Source: Prasinococcaceae sp. CCMP 1430
Taxonomy: Eukaryota; Prasinodermophyta; Palmophyllophyceae; Prasinococcales; Prasinococcaceae
Direction of reading: 5' to 3'
Length of the DNA stretch: 17,571 bases
Assembly (NCBI GenBank): GCA_013416795.1
Contig: RQSC01001187.1
Span: 7,501 to 25,071 of the forward strand
This document shows, piece by piece, positions 8,073 to 16,799 of the stretch. Position numbers and translations under genes: made by a program. The notes under the pieces are model-generated. The model saw only the letters and a list, made by a program, of their open reading frames with translations. It did not search any database and was not told the origin of the DNA. Numbering within the stretch: position 1 is the stretch's first letter; every line of letters starts with the position of its first letter.

Positions 8073-8903
8073 ATGGCCGCATCGCTCGCTGCCGCGCTGC
8101 CGTTGGCGCCGCCGCCGCTGGTGGCGCGGATGCTGCGCCCCGATGGCACGCTGGTGCGCGAGGTGCCGTTCGTGCCGTGTGCGGACGCGGCACCGGGCGA
8201 CTCAGGCGAGGGTCTGTGGACCGCGCTCGTGCCAACGACGCCGCTCGATGCGCCGGGCGCGCACGACATAGTCGTGCAAACCGCGGGCGTGCTGCGCTCC
8301 GAACCGAGGCGCGTGTCGCTGCACTCGCGGTCCTTCGGCGTGGAGCACATCTGGCTGCCCAGCGACAAGTCGGCGCTCGCCAACGGCGGCGGCGGCGCTT
8401 CGGGACCCCGCACGCGCCGCGACGAAGGCGCAGCCGTCGCTGCCTTTCTGCGACGATTCACGCCGCCGCACGGCGACGCCGGCCGCCTCGAGCCTGCGGC
8501 GCGGCCGCTGCGGCATCCGAGTCGGGCGCCCATCTCGTCCGGGTACGGCCTGCAGCGCTACTACGACGGCGTGTTTGCCGAGGGCTACTTCCACAAAGGG
8601 TACGACTACGCGGCAGGCACGGGCTGGCCGGTCGTCGCGCCGGCTAGCGGCGTCATCGCCCTCGTTGGCGCCGAGGCCGACGGGTTCGAGGTGCACGGCA
8701 ACTGCGTCGGCATCGATCACGGCGGTGGCGTGGCATCGCTGATGCTGCACCTGGACAAGGCCAGCGTGGCTGTCGGGGAGCGCGTCGAGAAGGGACAGGA
8801 GGTCGGCGAGGTTGGCGACACGGGCATTGCCACGGGGCCGCACCTGCACTGGGGGTTCTACGTTTCGGGCGAATCGGTGAACCCCGCCGACTGGCTCGAG
8901 TGA
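8073..8903 (+). CDS. LytM/M23-family zinc metallopeptidase
   Basis: Single exon, 276 aa, ending TGA. Residues 155-275 are a full M23 (lysostaphin/LytM) domain: SSGYGLQRYYDG, then GYFHKGYDYAAGTGWPVVAP with Zn ligands His174 and Asp178, a LMLHLDK segment with His226, and TGPHLHWGFYVSG with His257 and His259. All expected metal and catalytic residues are present. Residues ~10-95 resemble the Ig-like beta domain that precedes M23 in bacterial envelope proteins (ALVPTTPLDAPGAHDIVV). In bacteria these enzymes cut peptide cross-links of peptidoglycan or glycine bridges. The substrate in a eukaryote is unknown; plastid peptidoglycan, engulfed bacteria or a non-peptidoglycan target are possibilities. 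There is no clear signal peptide, only an Ala/Leu/Pro-rich N-terminus, so location is open. ATG 8073 is the first in frame outside the GST-like gene. Base composition matches its neighbours, so any transfer from bacteria would be old. Confidence 0.88.
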   Translation: MAASLAAALPLAPPPLVARMLRPDGTLVREVPFVPCADAAPGDSGEGLWTALVPTTPLDAPGAHDIVVQTAGVLRSEPRRVSLHSRSFGVEHIWLPSDKSALANGGGGASGPRTRRDEGAAVAAFLRRFTPPHGDAGRLEPAARPLRHPSRAPISSGYGLQRYYDGVFAEGYFHKGYDYAAGTGWPVVAPASGVIALVGAEADGFEVHGNCVGIDHGGGVASLMLHLDKASVAVGERVEKGQEVGEVGDTGIATGPHLHWGFYVSGESVNPADWLE

Positions 8904-9186
8904 GCTCCTCGAGCGCGCGCAGGCGCGCGTCGCAGCAAAGGTAAGAGCTCAAAATCTTTGGTCGCATCCCGCCATAGGCGGTCACGCTTTATTATAGTGC
9001 AAGCGCAGGGCCACGCAAGGGCATGCCCCAGCCCCACAGGCGTACCGCAGCCGCGCGCGCGCTCGCCGAGCGCCTAGGCGTGCCGCCTCCCACGAGCCCT
9101 AGTAAGCTGGGTAGTTCGGCTGCGGCGGATAGTTGCTCGCAGGGTAGGGATGATGGCCAGGCGGTGGGCCTGGCGGGCCGGGAGGC
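8904..9186. other. Spacer between the M23 gene and the ABC transporter gene
   Basis: It includes the 3' flank of the M23 gene, with an A/T patch ctttattatag near 8988. ATG codons occur (for example at 9023) but the frames give low-complexity peptides. The right-hand part encodes, on the minus strand, the C-terminal tail of the Gly/Pro-rich reading frame described at 9099-9368. Confidence 0.5.
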
Positions 9187-9252
9187 ATGCCAGGCGGGCC
9201 AGGCGGGCCGGGAGGCATGCCAGGCGGGCCAGGCGGGCCGGGCGGGCCGGGC

Positions 9253-9310
<58 letters not shown>

Positions 9311-9368
9311 GTGTGTGTGTGTGTTCGTGTGTGTGTGCGCGCGCGTGTGTGTGTGTGTTTGAACGCAT
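9099..9368 (-). CDS. Candidate small Gly/Pro/Tyr-rich protein, antisense to the ABC 5' end
   Basis: On the minus strand an ATG at 9368 leads through a (TH)n tract encoded by the microsatellite into [16 protein letters not shown], then [19 protein letters not shown] and a stop at 9099, 89 residues in all. The G/P/Y/H-rich tail is the kind of low-complexity C-terminus found in real proteins and does not look random. No 3' splice site precedes the Gly/Pro part, because the (CA)n tract lacks AG, so it must either be read through the dinucleotide repeat or not be coding. The plus strand across the same DNA gives a competing Gly-Gly-Pro reading for the ABC transporter N-terminus. Both cannot easily be real. 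Confidence 0.3.
9181..9240. repeat. Two perfect 30-bp tandem repeats, Gly/Pro coding
   Basis: 9181-9210 and 9211-9240 are identical 30-bp units built from ggaggcatgcc and two ggcgggcc-type blocks. A multiple of three, they read as collagen-like Gly/Pro repeats on either strand. The near-palindromic GGCGGGCC blocks explain why both strands look coding. Confidence 0.9.
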
Positions 9369-9671
9369 GCGCTGACGCGCACGCCCGCGCGCGCGCAAGG
9401 CGCGAGGACGCCGAGCGGCGCAGGCGCAGCCGCGGGGGAGGAGCCGAGCGACGCAGGCGCGCGCCGCTGAGGCAGCCGCTGCTCCCTGTCGCCGATGAGG
9501 ACGCCGAGGCCGCGGCAGACCTCGAGGCGGCGGCCGACGCCGACCTGGGCTCCTCCCCCGCGGAGCTCGCGGCGGCGCTCGCGCGGCACAAGCGCGACGT
9601 GCTGAGCAAGTGGCGCGCGTCGGCCGTCGAGGCGGCGCTCTTCGCGCTGTCGATGGGCTTTCAGGTGTGTG

Positions 9672-9703
<32 letters not shown>

Positions 9704-9732
9704 CGTGTGTTTATGTGGCTGTGTATGCGTCT

Positions 9733-9789
<57 letters not shown>

Positions 9790-9792
9790 TGC

Positions 9793-9847
<55 letters not shown>

Positions 9848-12271
9848 CTGACTGACGCACCTCCGGCCTCACCTCTTCGCGCTGTCGACGGTGCTCGCAG
9901 GTGCTCGCCGCGGTGAAGTGCGTGCGCTTCCACTTCGCGGCGCTCTCCGGGGGGGCGCTGCGGTGGGAGCAGGCGGTGCTCATGGCCGCGGCGGTGCCGC
10001 TGGTGGGGACGGAGACGCTGCTCGCCAGCTCGCTGCTGGAGGACCTCACGCGGCGCTCGGGCCTGCTGCGGAGGCGGCTGCACGCGCACGAGCTGCACTA
10101 CGACCCCTCGCTGGCGGGGCACGTGTGCGACCTGTGCCGCCTGCCCGTCAAGGTGTGTGTGTGTGCGTGCGTGTGCGTGTGTGTGTGTGTGTTTGTGTGT
10201 GTGCGAATACGCGCGAGGATGTGCGCGCCTGTGCGTGAGAGTGAGAGTGAGCGGATGTCTGCGAGTGTGTGCTGACTCCCCCCCCACATCCCACCCCACC
10301 CCACCCCACCCCAAGGGTGGGGTGAGCTGCAAGACGTGCGACTTCGACGTCTGCGAGACGTGCCTGCTCCGCGGCGACGCGCGCGTCGCCGAGCGGCAGC
10401 TGCGCGGCGACCGCGGCGCGCGCGAGGCGGAGGAGCTCAGCCCGCTCGCCTACCTGCGCCGCGCGCTGCGGCTGGCGTCGCGCCAGCTGCCGCTGCTGTG
10501 CCTCGCCTTTGCCATGCTCGCGGCGAGCTGCGCCACGCAGCTCTTCCTGCCCAACTACCAGGGGGGCGTCATCGACAGGGTGATACAGGCCGACCGCGCG
10601 GGCTTCGAGCGCGCCATGGTGACCTACCTGGCGATCTGCGCGAGCCAGGGCTTGGTTGGCGGCGTGCAGCGGCTCAGCTTCAACGTGGTGGGGCGCAGGA
10701 TCGCCAAGGACGTGCGCGACGCGCTCTTCGTGGGCATCGTGCAGCAGGACATCGCGTACTTCGACGGCACCACCACCGGCGACCTCGTGAGCCGGCTCAG
10801 CTCGGACGTCAACGCGATGGTGTCGCCCGTGCAGACGGTGCTCGGGTCGACCGTCTCCAACGCCGCCACGCTCGTGGGCGGGCTGGTGATGTGCTTCGTC
10901 ACCTCGTGGCGGCTCTCGATGCTCGCGTTCACGACGGTCCTCCCCGTCAGCATGGTCACGCAGCGCTACGCCAAGTGGAGCCAGCGCCTCAACCGCGAGA
11001 TCTTCTCCAAGCTCGGCGAGGCCTCCACGGTGGCCAACGACGCGCTGGGGAACATCCGCACGGTGAGGGCCTTCTCCACCGAGCCCGCCGAGATCCACAA
11101 GTACACCACCAAGACGCGCGAGGCCATGCAAAAGGGAGTGCGCGACGCGGTGGGCGGCGCGGGCTCGTACGCGCTGAATAATTACCTCGACCTCGGCGCC
11201 ATGGTGCTCATGCTGTGGTACGGCGGGGTCATCGTCATGAGCGGCGACGGCTCGCTCACGGCGGGCGGCCTCATCACCTACCAGCTCTACTGGAACATGC
11301 TGCAGTCGTCGTTCAAGTCGCTGCAGAACGTCATCACCTCCTTCACGCGCGCGGCGGGCGCCGCGCAGCGCGTGCTCAGCCTGATGGACTCCATGCCCGA
11401 CATCGACCCCGACGCCGGCGAGCCATGCGCGCAGCCCGTCCGCGCGCGCCTGGCGTTCGAGGGCGTCGAATTCGCCTACCAGATGCGCCCCGACAAGCCC
11501 GTGCTGCGCGGCGTCACGCTGGACGTGCCGTCCGGCGCGGTGGTCGCTCTGGTGGGCAAGTCGGGCGGTGGCAAGAGCACGATGGTGCACCTGGCGCTGC
11601 GCTTCTATGACCCCACGGCGGGACGCATCACCTTCGACGGCGTGGACCTCAAGCAGCTCAACCTGCGCGACGTGCACCGCTACATGGGCGTGGTGTCGCA
11701 GGAGACGCAGATCTTCGCGCAGGACATATTGTACAACGTGAGGTACGGCGTCGGCGACGACGCCGAGTACACCGATGAGGACGTTATCGCCGCGTGCAAG
11801 GCCGCCTCGGCACACGACTTCATCGTGGGGCTTGGGCCCGAGGGATACCGTACGCGCGTTGGCGAGCGCGGCGTGCGGCTGAGCGGCGGGCAGAAGCAGC
11901 GCATCGCCATCGCGCGGCTGCTGTTGAGAAAGCCGCGCATGCTGCTGCTGGACGAGGCGACGAGCGCCCTCGACGCCGAGTCGGAGGCGAGCGTGCAGGG
12001 CGCGCTCGACGCGCTGACGTCGAGCCGCAACTTCACCATTCTGCTGGTTGCGCACCGCCTATCGACGGTCATCAACGCCGACAAGATCGCCGTCGTCGAC
12101 AGCGGCTGCATCGCCGAGCAGGGCCCGCACGAGGAGCTGTTGGCGCAGGGCGGCATCTACGCGCGGCTCGTGTCCAAGCAGCTCGCCAAGCGCGCCAACC
12201 TCATCGAGGACGGCACGGGTGCGAGCGCGGGCGCGGGCACGGACGACGTGGTGGACGCGCTCGCCGAGTGA
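9187..12271 (+). CDS. ABCB-type half transporter with N-terminal membrane region and DC1/ZZ-like zinc finger
   Basis: Exons: 9187-9254 (tentative), 9400-9664, 9901-10152 and 10316-12271. Introns have GA|gtgtgt...gcaag, CAG|gtgtgt...gctcgcag and AAG|gtgtgt...ccccaag ends and preserve frame; 846 aa if ATG 9187 is right. The order is an acidic/basic leader ([12 protein letters not shown]), a hydrophobic region around the 9664/9901 junction resembling a TMD0, then a finger HAHELH...[25 protein letters not shown] (10081-10375, split by an intron). Next comes a six-helix ABC membrane domain (about 10480-11400) and a nucleotide-binding domain: Walker [10 protein letters not shown] (11555-11581), Q-loop SQETQIF (11696-11716), signature LSGGQKQ (11879-11899), Walker B MLLLDE (11939-11956), H-loop VAHRLST (12047-12067). 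It is a TAP/ABCB-like half transporter that should dimerise; all ATPase motifs are intact. Substrate and membrane are unknown. The first exon and start codon are the weak point. Confidence 0.85.
9255..9355. repeat. (GT)n microsatellite beginning at a proposed 5' splice site
   Basis: About 50 GT units, interrupted by C, TC and GC near 9305-9345. If the first ABC exon is correct, the tract starts exactly at the donor GT of intron 9255-9399. Confidence 0.9.
9665..9844. repeat. (GT)n microsatellite filling an ABC transporter intron
   Basis: Interrupted GT tracts occupy nearly the whole intron 9665-9900, starting with the donor itself after the CAG codon at 9662-9664. Purest blocks are about 9736-9787 and 9798-9844. 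The last 55 nt before the acceptor at 9900 are ordinary sequence. Confidence 0.92.
10153..10202. repeat. (GT)n microsatellite at the start of an ABC transporter intron
   Basis: A GT/GC tract begins at the donor GT following the AAG codon at 10150-10152. The same intron ends in a pyrimidine-rich (CCCCA)n stretch, 10278-10313, directly before the acceptor ag at 10314-10315. Confidence 0.88.
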
Positions 12272-12894
12272 CGCGAGGTTGCGCACGAACACGCTCAAAC
12301 ACAAACGCGCGCGCGCGCATACTGTACACACACTGTATAATGCCCTTCATTCAACGCGCCGTGTCCAAAGACGAGCGCGCTTGCGCTCCTGAGTGGGGTG
12401 CTCTCACCGGCAGCAGGCAGCCGTCCGCCGGACGGCCTCGGGCGCCATCGTCGGCGCCGTGCCGACCTCCGCGAGCTGCGCCGGCGTGGCGGCGTCGGCG
12501 TGCAACGGGTGTGTGACGGAGAAGTTGTTTTGGGAGGATTGATTTTAACCCTATTATTTTAACCTCAATGCATAAAGCTCCCGAAACCTAAACCTCAACA
12601 CCAAGCAGGGCACGAGCGCGCGCGCCACACCGCACACCTCACTGCCCTCCTCCCCGCCGCCCTTCGGGCAGGGCGCTGGCCGGTGGGGGGCAGTGACCGC
12701 CTCCATCTCCGTCTCCCTCGCCCCCCCGGCCTCTCCTCCTGGCAGGCGGCGCTGCCTGCCGCGCCGGCGCGCGCGAGCCCGCTGGCAGGCCCCGCAGCGA
12801 TCGGCGGGGCGCTCTCGGTGCAGGGCGGCAGGGGGGGCGCGTCTGCACGGGGGGCAGGGGAGAGCGGTCGCGGCGGGTCGCGTTGCGGGCGGCC
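12272..12894. other. Intergenic region between the ABC transporter and NERD1-like genes
   Basis: 12272-12520 is 3' flank of the ABC gene with mixed composition. It has a short A/T patch (ctgtataatgcc near 12335) but no AATAAA or TGTAA signal. 12520-12600 is an A/T-rich island with aaccct and aacct motifs. 12640-12894 is GC-rich and pyrimidine-rich 5' flank of the NERD1-like gene. It includes a 7-bp stem inverted repeat GGCAGGC/GCCTGCC at 12741-12760. No gene was recognised. Confidence 0.6.
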
Positions 12895-15366
12895 ATGCGG
12901 CGCCGCGACGCCGGCGCGGTGCTGCTAGGAGTGCTCGCGCTCGCGTGCGGCCTGCGTCGCGAGGGCCGCTACAGCGTGGGCGTCGCGTGGCGCTTCGACA
13001 CCGGCGGCTCCGCGCAGGTGCACGCGCAATGCGGTCGATGGGCCCGAGCGTGTGGCCCAGGCTGATGGTGGGAGCGCACAGCGGGTGCGCTGAGCGGCTC
13101 GGGCGGCGGCCTGGGGGGGTTCCTCGGGTCGTCCGGCGGCGCTCTGCGCGGCGCCCACCAGTCGGCGCCGCTGGTGGCGCCGCTGGTGGTCGACCTGAAC
13201 GGCGACGGCTTCAAGGAGGTGCTCGTGGCGACTGCGGGGGCGTCGCTCTCGCTACTATCTCCGCCGGGGTCGGCGACAGCCGTGGATGCCGATGGCGCGG
13301 CGGGCGGCTCGGCGCCACGCGCGAACGTGCTCCGCACCGTGTCGCTGCTGCCCAAAGGCGTGCGCGTGGCCGCCGGGCGGACGCCCGTGGCGATGGCGTC
13401 GGGCGTGTTGGAGGACCCCGAGGGAGACGCGCGGGGCGCCGGCATTGCGGGCAGCAACGGCACCGCGGCCGGGCGCGGGCGTCGCGTCGTCGCGGTGCTC
13501 ACCGCGAACTGGCTGCTCGTCCTGCTCGACCACAACCTGGATGTGCTCTGGGAGGCGTCGCTCGCCGACGTGTTCGGGCGCGGGCGCGCGCGCGAGGCGG
13601 CCGTGCTGGTGACCTCGCACTCCGTGCAGGCGGGCGACCGCGGCATGGTCGTGGTCGCGGGCGCAGGCGACGTGCGCGGCTTCGCCGACGGCGGCGACGA
13701 CCTCGGCCTGGAGGACGCAGTGGACAAGGAGCTCTTCGCAGAGCGCGAGGGCGACAAGCGCGCGTTCGGCGAAACGCTGGACGATCGGCCGCTGAAGGAG
13801 GGCGAGCGCGCCCATCACAGGCGCGAGCGCAGCGCGGGTGGCTCCGAGCCGCGCGGCGCGCGCTACGTCGCGTTGGAAGGCGGCAGCGGCACGCGCCGGT
13901 GGACCGCGCTCAGCCACGGGCCGGGCGCCGCCCACGGCGGTGCGGACGCCCACGCCGCGCTCCACGCCGAACTCCACGACCAGCACTCGTACAAGCTGGA
14001 CGCGCAGAGCACGGAGCGCGTCGATTTCCACGCGGCCAGCTGCCGCCCCTTTCGCGAGAGCGTGCTGCGCGGAGCCACGCCGCACGCGTGGGCGCGCCGC
14101 ACGGACACGCGGCTGGCGCTCGCGCACTTTGGCGAGGGCCGCCGCGGGCGCACGTCCAACGCGCACAACGCCGCCGCCGGCCGCATGCGCGACCGCCTCG
14201 GCGGTGCCGCGCAAGCCATCGGCGAGACCGCAGACGCGCTCGGCATGCACCGCCACGGCGGCGGCGGTGCTGAGGCGCGTGACGCCCACGCTCGCGCGCA
14301 CGAGCGCGTGTCGGCCGGCGGCGCTGGCGTGCGCGGCGCGCTGCGTGACAACGCGCTCGTGGCGCATCTCTCAGAGGGCATCGAGGCGATCAACCTGTAC
14401 ACGGGCGAGACGATATGCTCGCTGCTGCTACCCTCGCCGGGGCTGCACGCCGACCTCGACGGCGACGGCGTGCTCGACCACGTCACGGCGATCGGCGCGC
14501 TGCACGGCTCGGGCGCGCATGTCGCCCAGCCGAGCGCGCGGGGGCACGAGCCGCGCGCGTGCTGGGCGCACGCCGCCACTGGCGCGCTCCGCGAGCATCC
14601 GATGTTCGACGGCTCCATCTGCAAGCTCGGCGGTGGGCTGGACCGCGGGCTGGGCAGTAAAGCCTCCCATCGCCAGTTTGGCCGCGCGGGCGATCCGCTC
14701 GCGCCGCTCGAGGTCGCGCCGCCCGTCGCGGTCCCGCACGGCCACGCGCGCCACCGGCGCCACCGCGGCGAGGACGGCGCTGGCGGCAGGGGGCTGCGCG
14801 CGCGCGCCGACGCCGCCTTCCTGAACAGCAGGGGGGAGGTCACCGCCTTTGCCACCGACGGCACGCGCCGGTGGCAAGTGCGCACCGACGTCGCCTGGCG
14901 CAACGAGATGCTGCCGAGCGGTGTCCCGGGCTCGCGCATCGTGCCCACCCTCGAGCTCATGCCGCTCAGGTGGGACGCGGCTGGCAGCGCGCACGCTGCG
15001 CACGCCGCGCGCGACGCTGCGCAGGCCGGCGGTTCGGTCGACTACGCCGGCCCGGCCGTGCTGCTGGCTGCCGGAGAGTACAGTGCGGCGCTGCTGTCGG
15101 CGAGCAGTGGCCGGCGCGAGCAGACGTTCGCGCTGCCAGCGCCGCCTGCTATGCCGCTTGTCCTGTGCGACTTCGACGGCGACGGGTACACCGACATACT
15201 GCTCGTCGGCGAGCACGCCGTCTACGGCCTCGTGCAGCAGCGCCACCCGGGCGCGATTCTGTTCAGCGTGCTCCTGGGCGGGCTCTTCGTTGCCATGGCC
15301 CTCATTTACGTCACGCAGGACGTCTCGTCGCCCGACGCCCCGAGGGCGACCGACGACGACGAGTAG
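12895..15366 (+). CDS. NERD1: NERD1-like FG-GAP repeat membrane protein
   Basis: Exons 12895-13017 and 13162-15366 (intron 144 nt, CAG|gtgcac ... caccag, phase 0) give 775 aa. ATG context is GCGGCCATG. Residues 1-20 (MRRRDAGAVLLGVLALACGL) are a signal peptide/anchor. Three Ca-binding FG-GAP type loops follow: DLNGDG at 52, DLDGDG at 472 and DFDGDG at 711. A single membrane helix lies near the C-terminus at about 738-758 (PGAILFSVLLGGLFVAMALI). Shared landmarks with the Arabidopsis protein, from memory, include WLLVLLDHNLDVLWEASL, SYKLDAQ, CRPFRESVL, GIEAINLYTGETIC, GLHADLDGDGVLDH and NSRGEVTAFATDG, covering the whole length. Arabidopsis NERD1 is a Golgi/secretory-pathway protein linked to exocyst function, root growth and wall polysaccharide deposition. 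Poorly conserved Gly/His/Ala-rich inserts (about residues 200-270 and 340-400) account for the extra ~75 residues. Topology predicts a large luminal or external part. Confidence 0.88.
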
Positions 15367-15668
15367 CGAGCCGCGCGGGCAGCTCACTGGGCGTCTAATG
15401 AGAACCCGCACGTTTTTGTACGCGCCAGAAATGCGGGCGCGCTCGAGCGCTCGCCCATCGCCGTGGATGCGCGCGCGCGAGCGAGCGAGCGCTGTGCGCG
15501 TGCCGCGGGCGCACGCGCACCGCGGGCGCGCTCGTTGCACAGACAATAGATGCATCATGTTATAGGTGTCGACGATGGTCTGCCCGGTGGTCGGCTGTGT
15601 TGCCATGCTGATCGCTCCGTACCACGAGCTACAGTGTACAGTACGTCCCATACTACAGAAAGAGGGCA
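15367..15668. other. Convergent intergenic spacer
   Basis: Both 3' UTRs of the NERD1-like and SAM carrier genes must lie here. The left half is GC-rich; the right half (15540-15660) is less so and holds tgtacagtacgt at 15635-15646, a 12-mer also found in the second 83-bp satellite unit near 1296. No poly(A) hexamer and no gene was seen. Confidence 0.55.
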
Positions 15669-16799
15669 TCAGGCGCTCAGCCCTTGCACCGCGGCGCTCA
15701 CCCCGGCCTCCTGCCGCTGGCGCTCGCGCAGCCGGCGCCGCTCCTCGCGCCGCTCCTCTCGCGCCTGCTCGCGCCGGCGGGCGAGCAGCGCCTCCGTCTG
15801 CTCCAGCGCGCTGAAGAATATGACGCCCCCGACGCCGATCCAAAGCAGGCGTGGGCCGATGCCCGCGAAGAGCGCGCCGACGCCCTCCTCGCGCACGATG
15901 GCCGCCGCCATGCCCGTCATCGAAGGTCGCGCGCCGCCCAGGCTGGAATGGTCCATCAGGCGCGTCTTGATGACGTCCAGGGGCGTCGTGATGGCGCCCG
16001 TCACCATGCCCGCCAGCCCGCCCAGCGTCGCCGCCTCCGTCGCGCTGAGCTGCTGCTCCGTATTATCCCCCCCCGCGCCGCCGCCCTGCGCCTGCCCCTG
16101 CGCCCGCCTCCTGCAGGGCATGCGGATGTACGCCGCCTTGAGCTGCTCGTACACCGTGAACTCGATCGCGTTGAAGGGCACGTCGCGCAGCAGCACGGGC
16201 GTCAGGCCCGCGAAGAGGCCCCGCTTGCCCGAGACGCTCACGATCGAGTTCACGGCGCCCACGAACGTGACCTTGCGATGCACGACCGCCGCCGACACCG
16301 TCCCGGACGCCGTCACGACGGCGGTCGGCGTGCACGCGGTCTGCATGTGCTGCTTGGCCACCTCGAGGGGCTGCCGCACCACCGTGGATATCACGCTCGC
16401 CACCGCCGCGCTGGTGAACTGCGCCACGCTGCTCAGCTCCTTGGGCAGCCGCTCCTGCAGGTCGCGCCGCAGCGGCTCGTAGCAGCCGAAGAAGAGGGCC
16501 GTCTGGACGACCGCGCCGGAGGTCGACGTGCCCACGCCGGCGTACATGCCCTTGAAGAGCGCGCCGCCGCCCCAGCTGCCCGCGACCATCATGCGCGTCT
16601 TGATGGTGTCGACGGGGTAGAGCAGGAACTCGGCGAGGCCGCCCGCCACTCCCCCCGACATGGCGGCCTCGGCGACCACCGCCGCTCCGCCGCGCGCCGC
16701 GCCCTCGGCGTCCTCGTCCGCCTCGAACTCGTCGCCGTAGCCCGGCGTCGCGAGGCCCTCGCGGATGGCGACGGGCACGGCGACGACGGNCCACGGTCC
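15669..16799 (-). CDS. SAMC: Mitochondrial-carrier-family S-adenosylmethionine carrier, 5' end unresolved
   Basis: Counting from the ATG at 16661, 330 residues are readable, stop TGA at 15669-15671. Three carrier repeats carry PVDTIK (16-21), PLEVAK (98-103) and PLDVIK (227-232), the PX[DE]XX[KR] signature. RGLFAGLTPVLLRDVPFNAI, IVREEGVGALFAGIGPRLLW and IGVGGVIFF are close to plant and animal SAM carriers. The protein should exchange S-adenosylmethionine for S-adenosylhomocysteine across the inner mitochondrial or plastid envelope. Reading continues upstream of 16661 through AAVVAEAAMSGGVAGG, which aligns with the first helix of known carriers, and an acidic stretch, up to a TAG at 16800-16802 that could be a splice acceptor. 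An exon from an ATG at 16935 to 16855 would join in frame, but this is speculative. An N at 16790 makes one codon unreadable. A charged Arg/Glu C-terminal tail (about 296-318) is unusual. Confidence 0.85.
   Translation of the reverse strand, partial: GPWXVVAVPVAIREGLATPGYGDEFEADEDAEGAARGGAAVVAEAAMSGGVAGGLAEFLLYPVDTIKTRMMVAGSWGGGALFKGMYAGVGTSTSGAVVQTALFFGCYEPLRRDLQERLPKELSSVAQFTSAAVASVISTVVRQPLEVAKQHMQTACTPTAVVTASGTVSAAVVHRKVTFVGAVNSIVSVSGKRGLFAGLTPVLLRDVPFNAIEFTVYEQLKAAYIRMPCRRRAQGQAQGGGAGGDNTEQQLSATEAATLGGLAGMVTGAITTPLDVIKTRLMDHSSLGGARPSMTGMAAAIVREEGVGALFAGIGPRLLWIGVGGVIFFSALEQTEALLARRREQAREERREERRRLRERQRQEAGVSAAVQGLSA

Noticed and set aside
6779-8647. 622-codon open frame on the plus strand
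   Set aside because: Antisense to the GST-like gene and then out of frame with the M23 gene; no domain.
8073-8903. Bacterial contamination or a prokaryotic island
   Set aside because: Base composition and the shared 70-bp spacer match the neighbours, and flanking genes have introns or eukaryote-specific families; no bacterial operon or ribosome-binding site was seen.
10148-12055. 635-codon open frame on the minus strand
   Set aside because: It lies antisense to the ABC transporter, whose domains are unmistakable; the peptide is His/Arg/Ala-rich and reflects the GC bias of the real gene.
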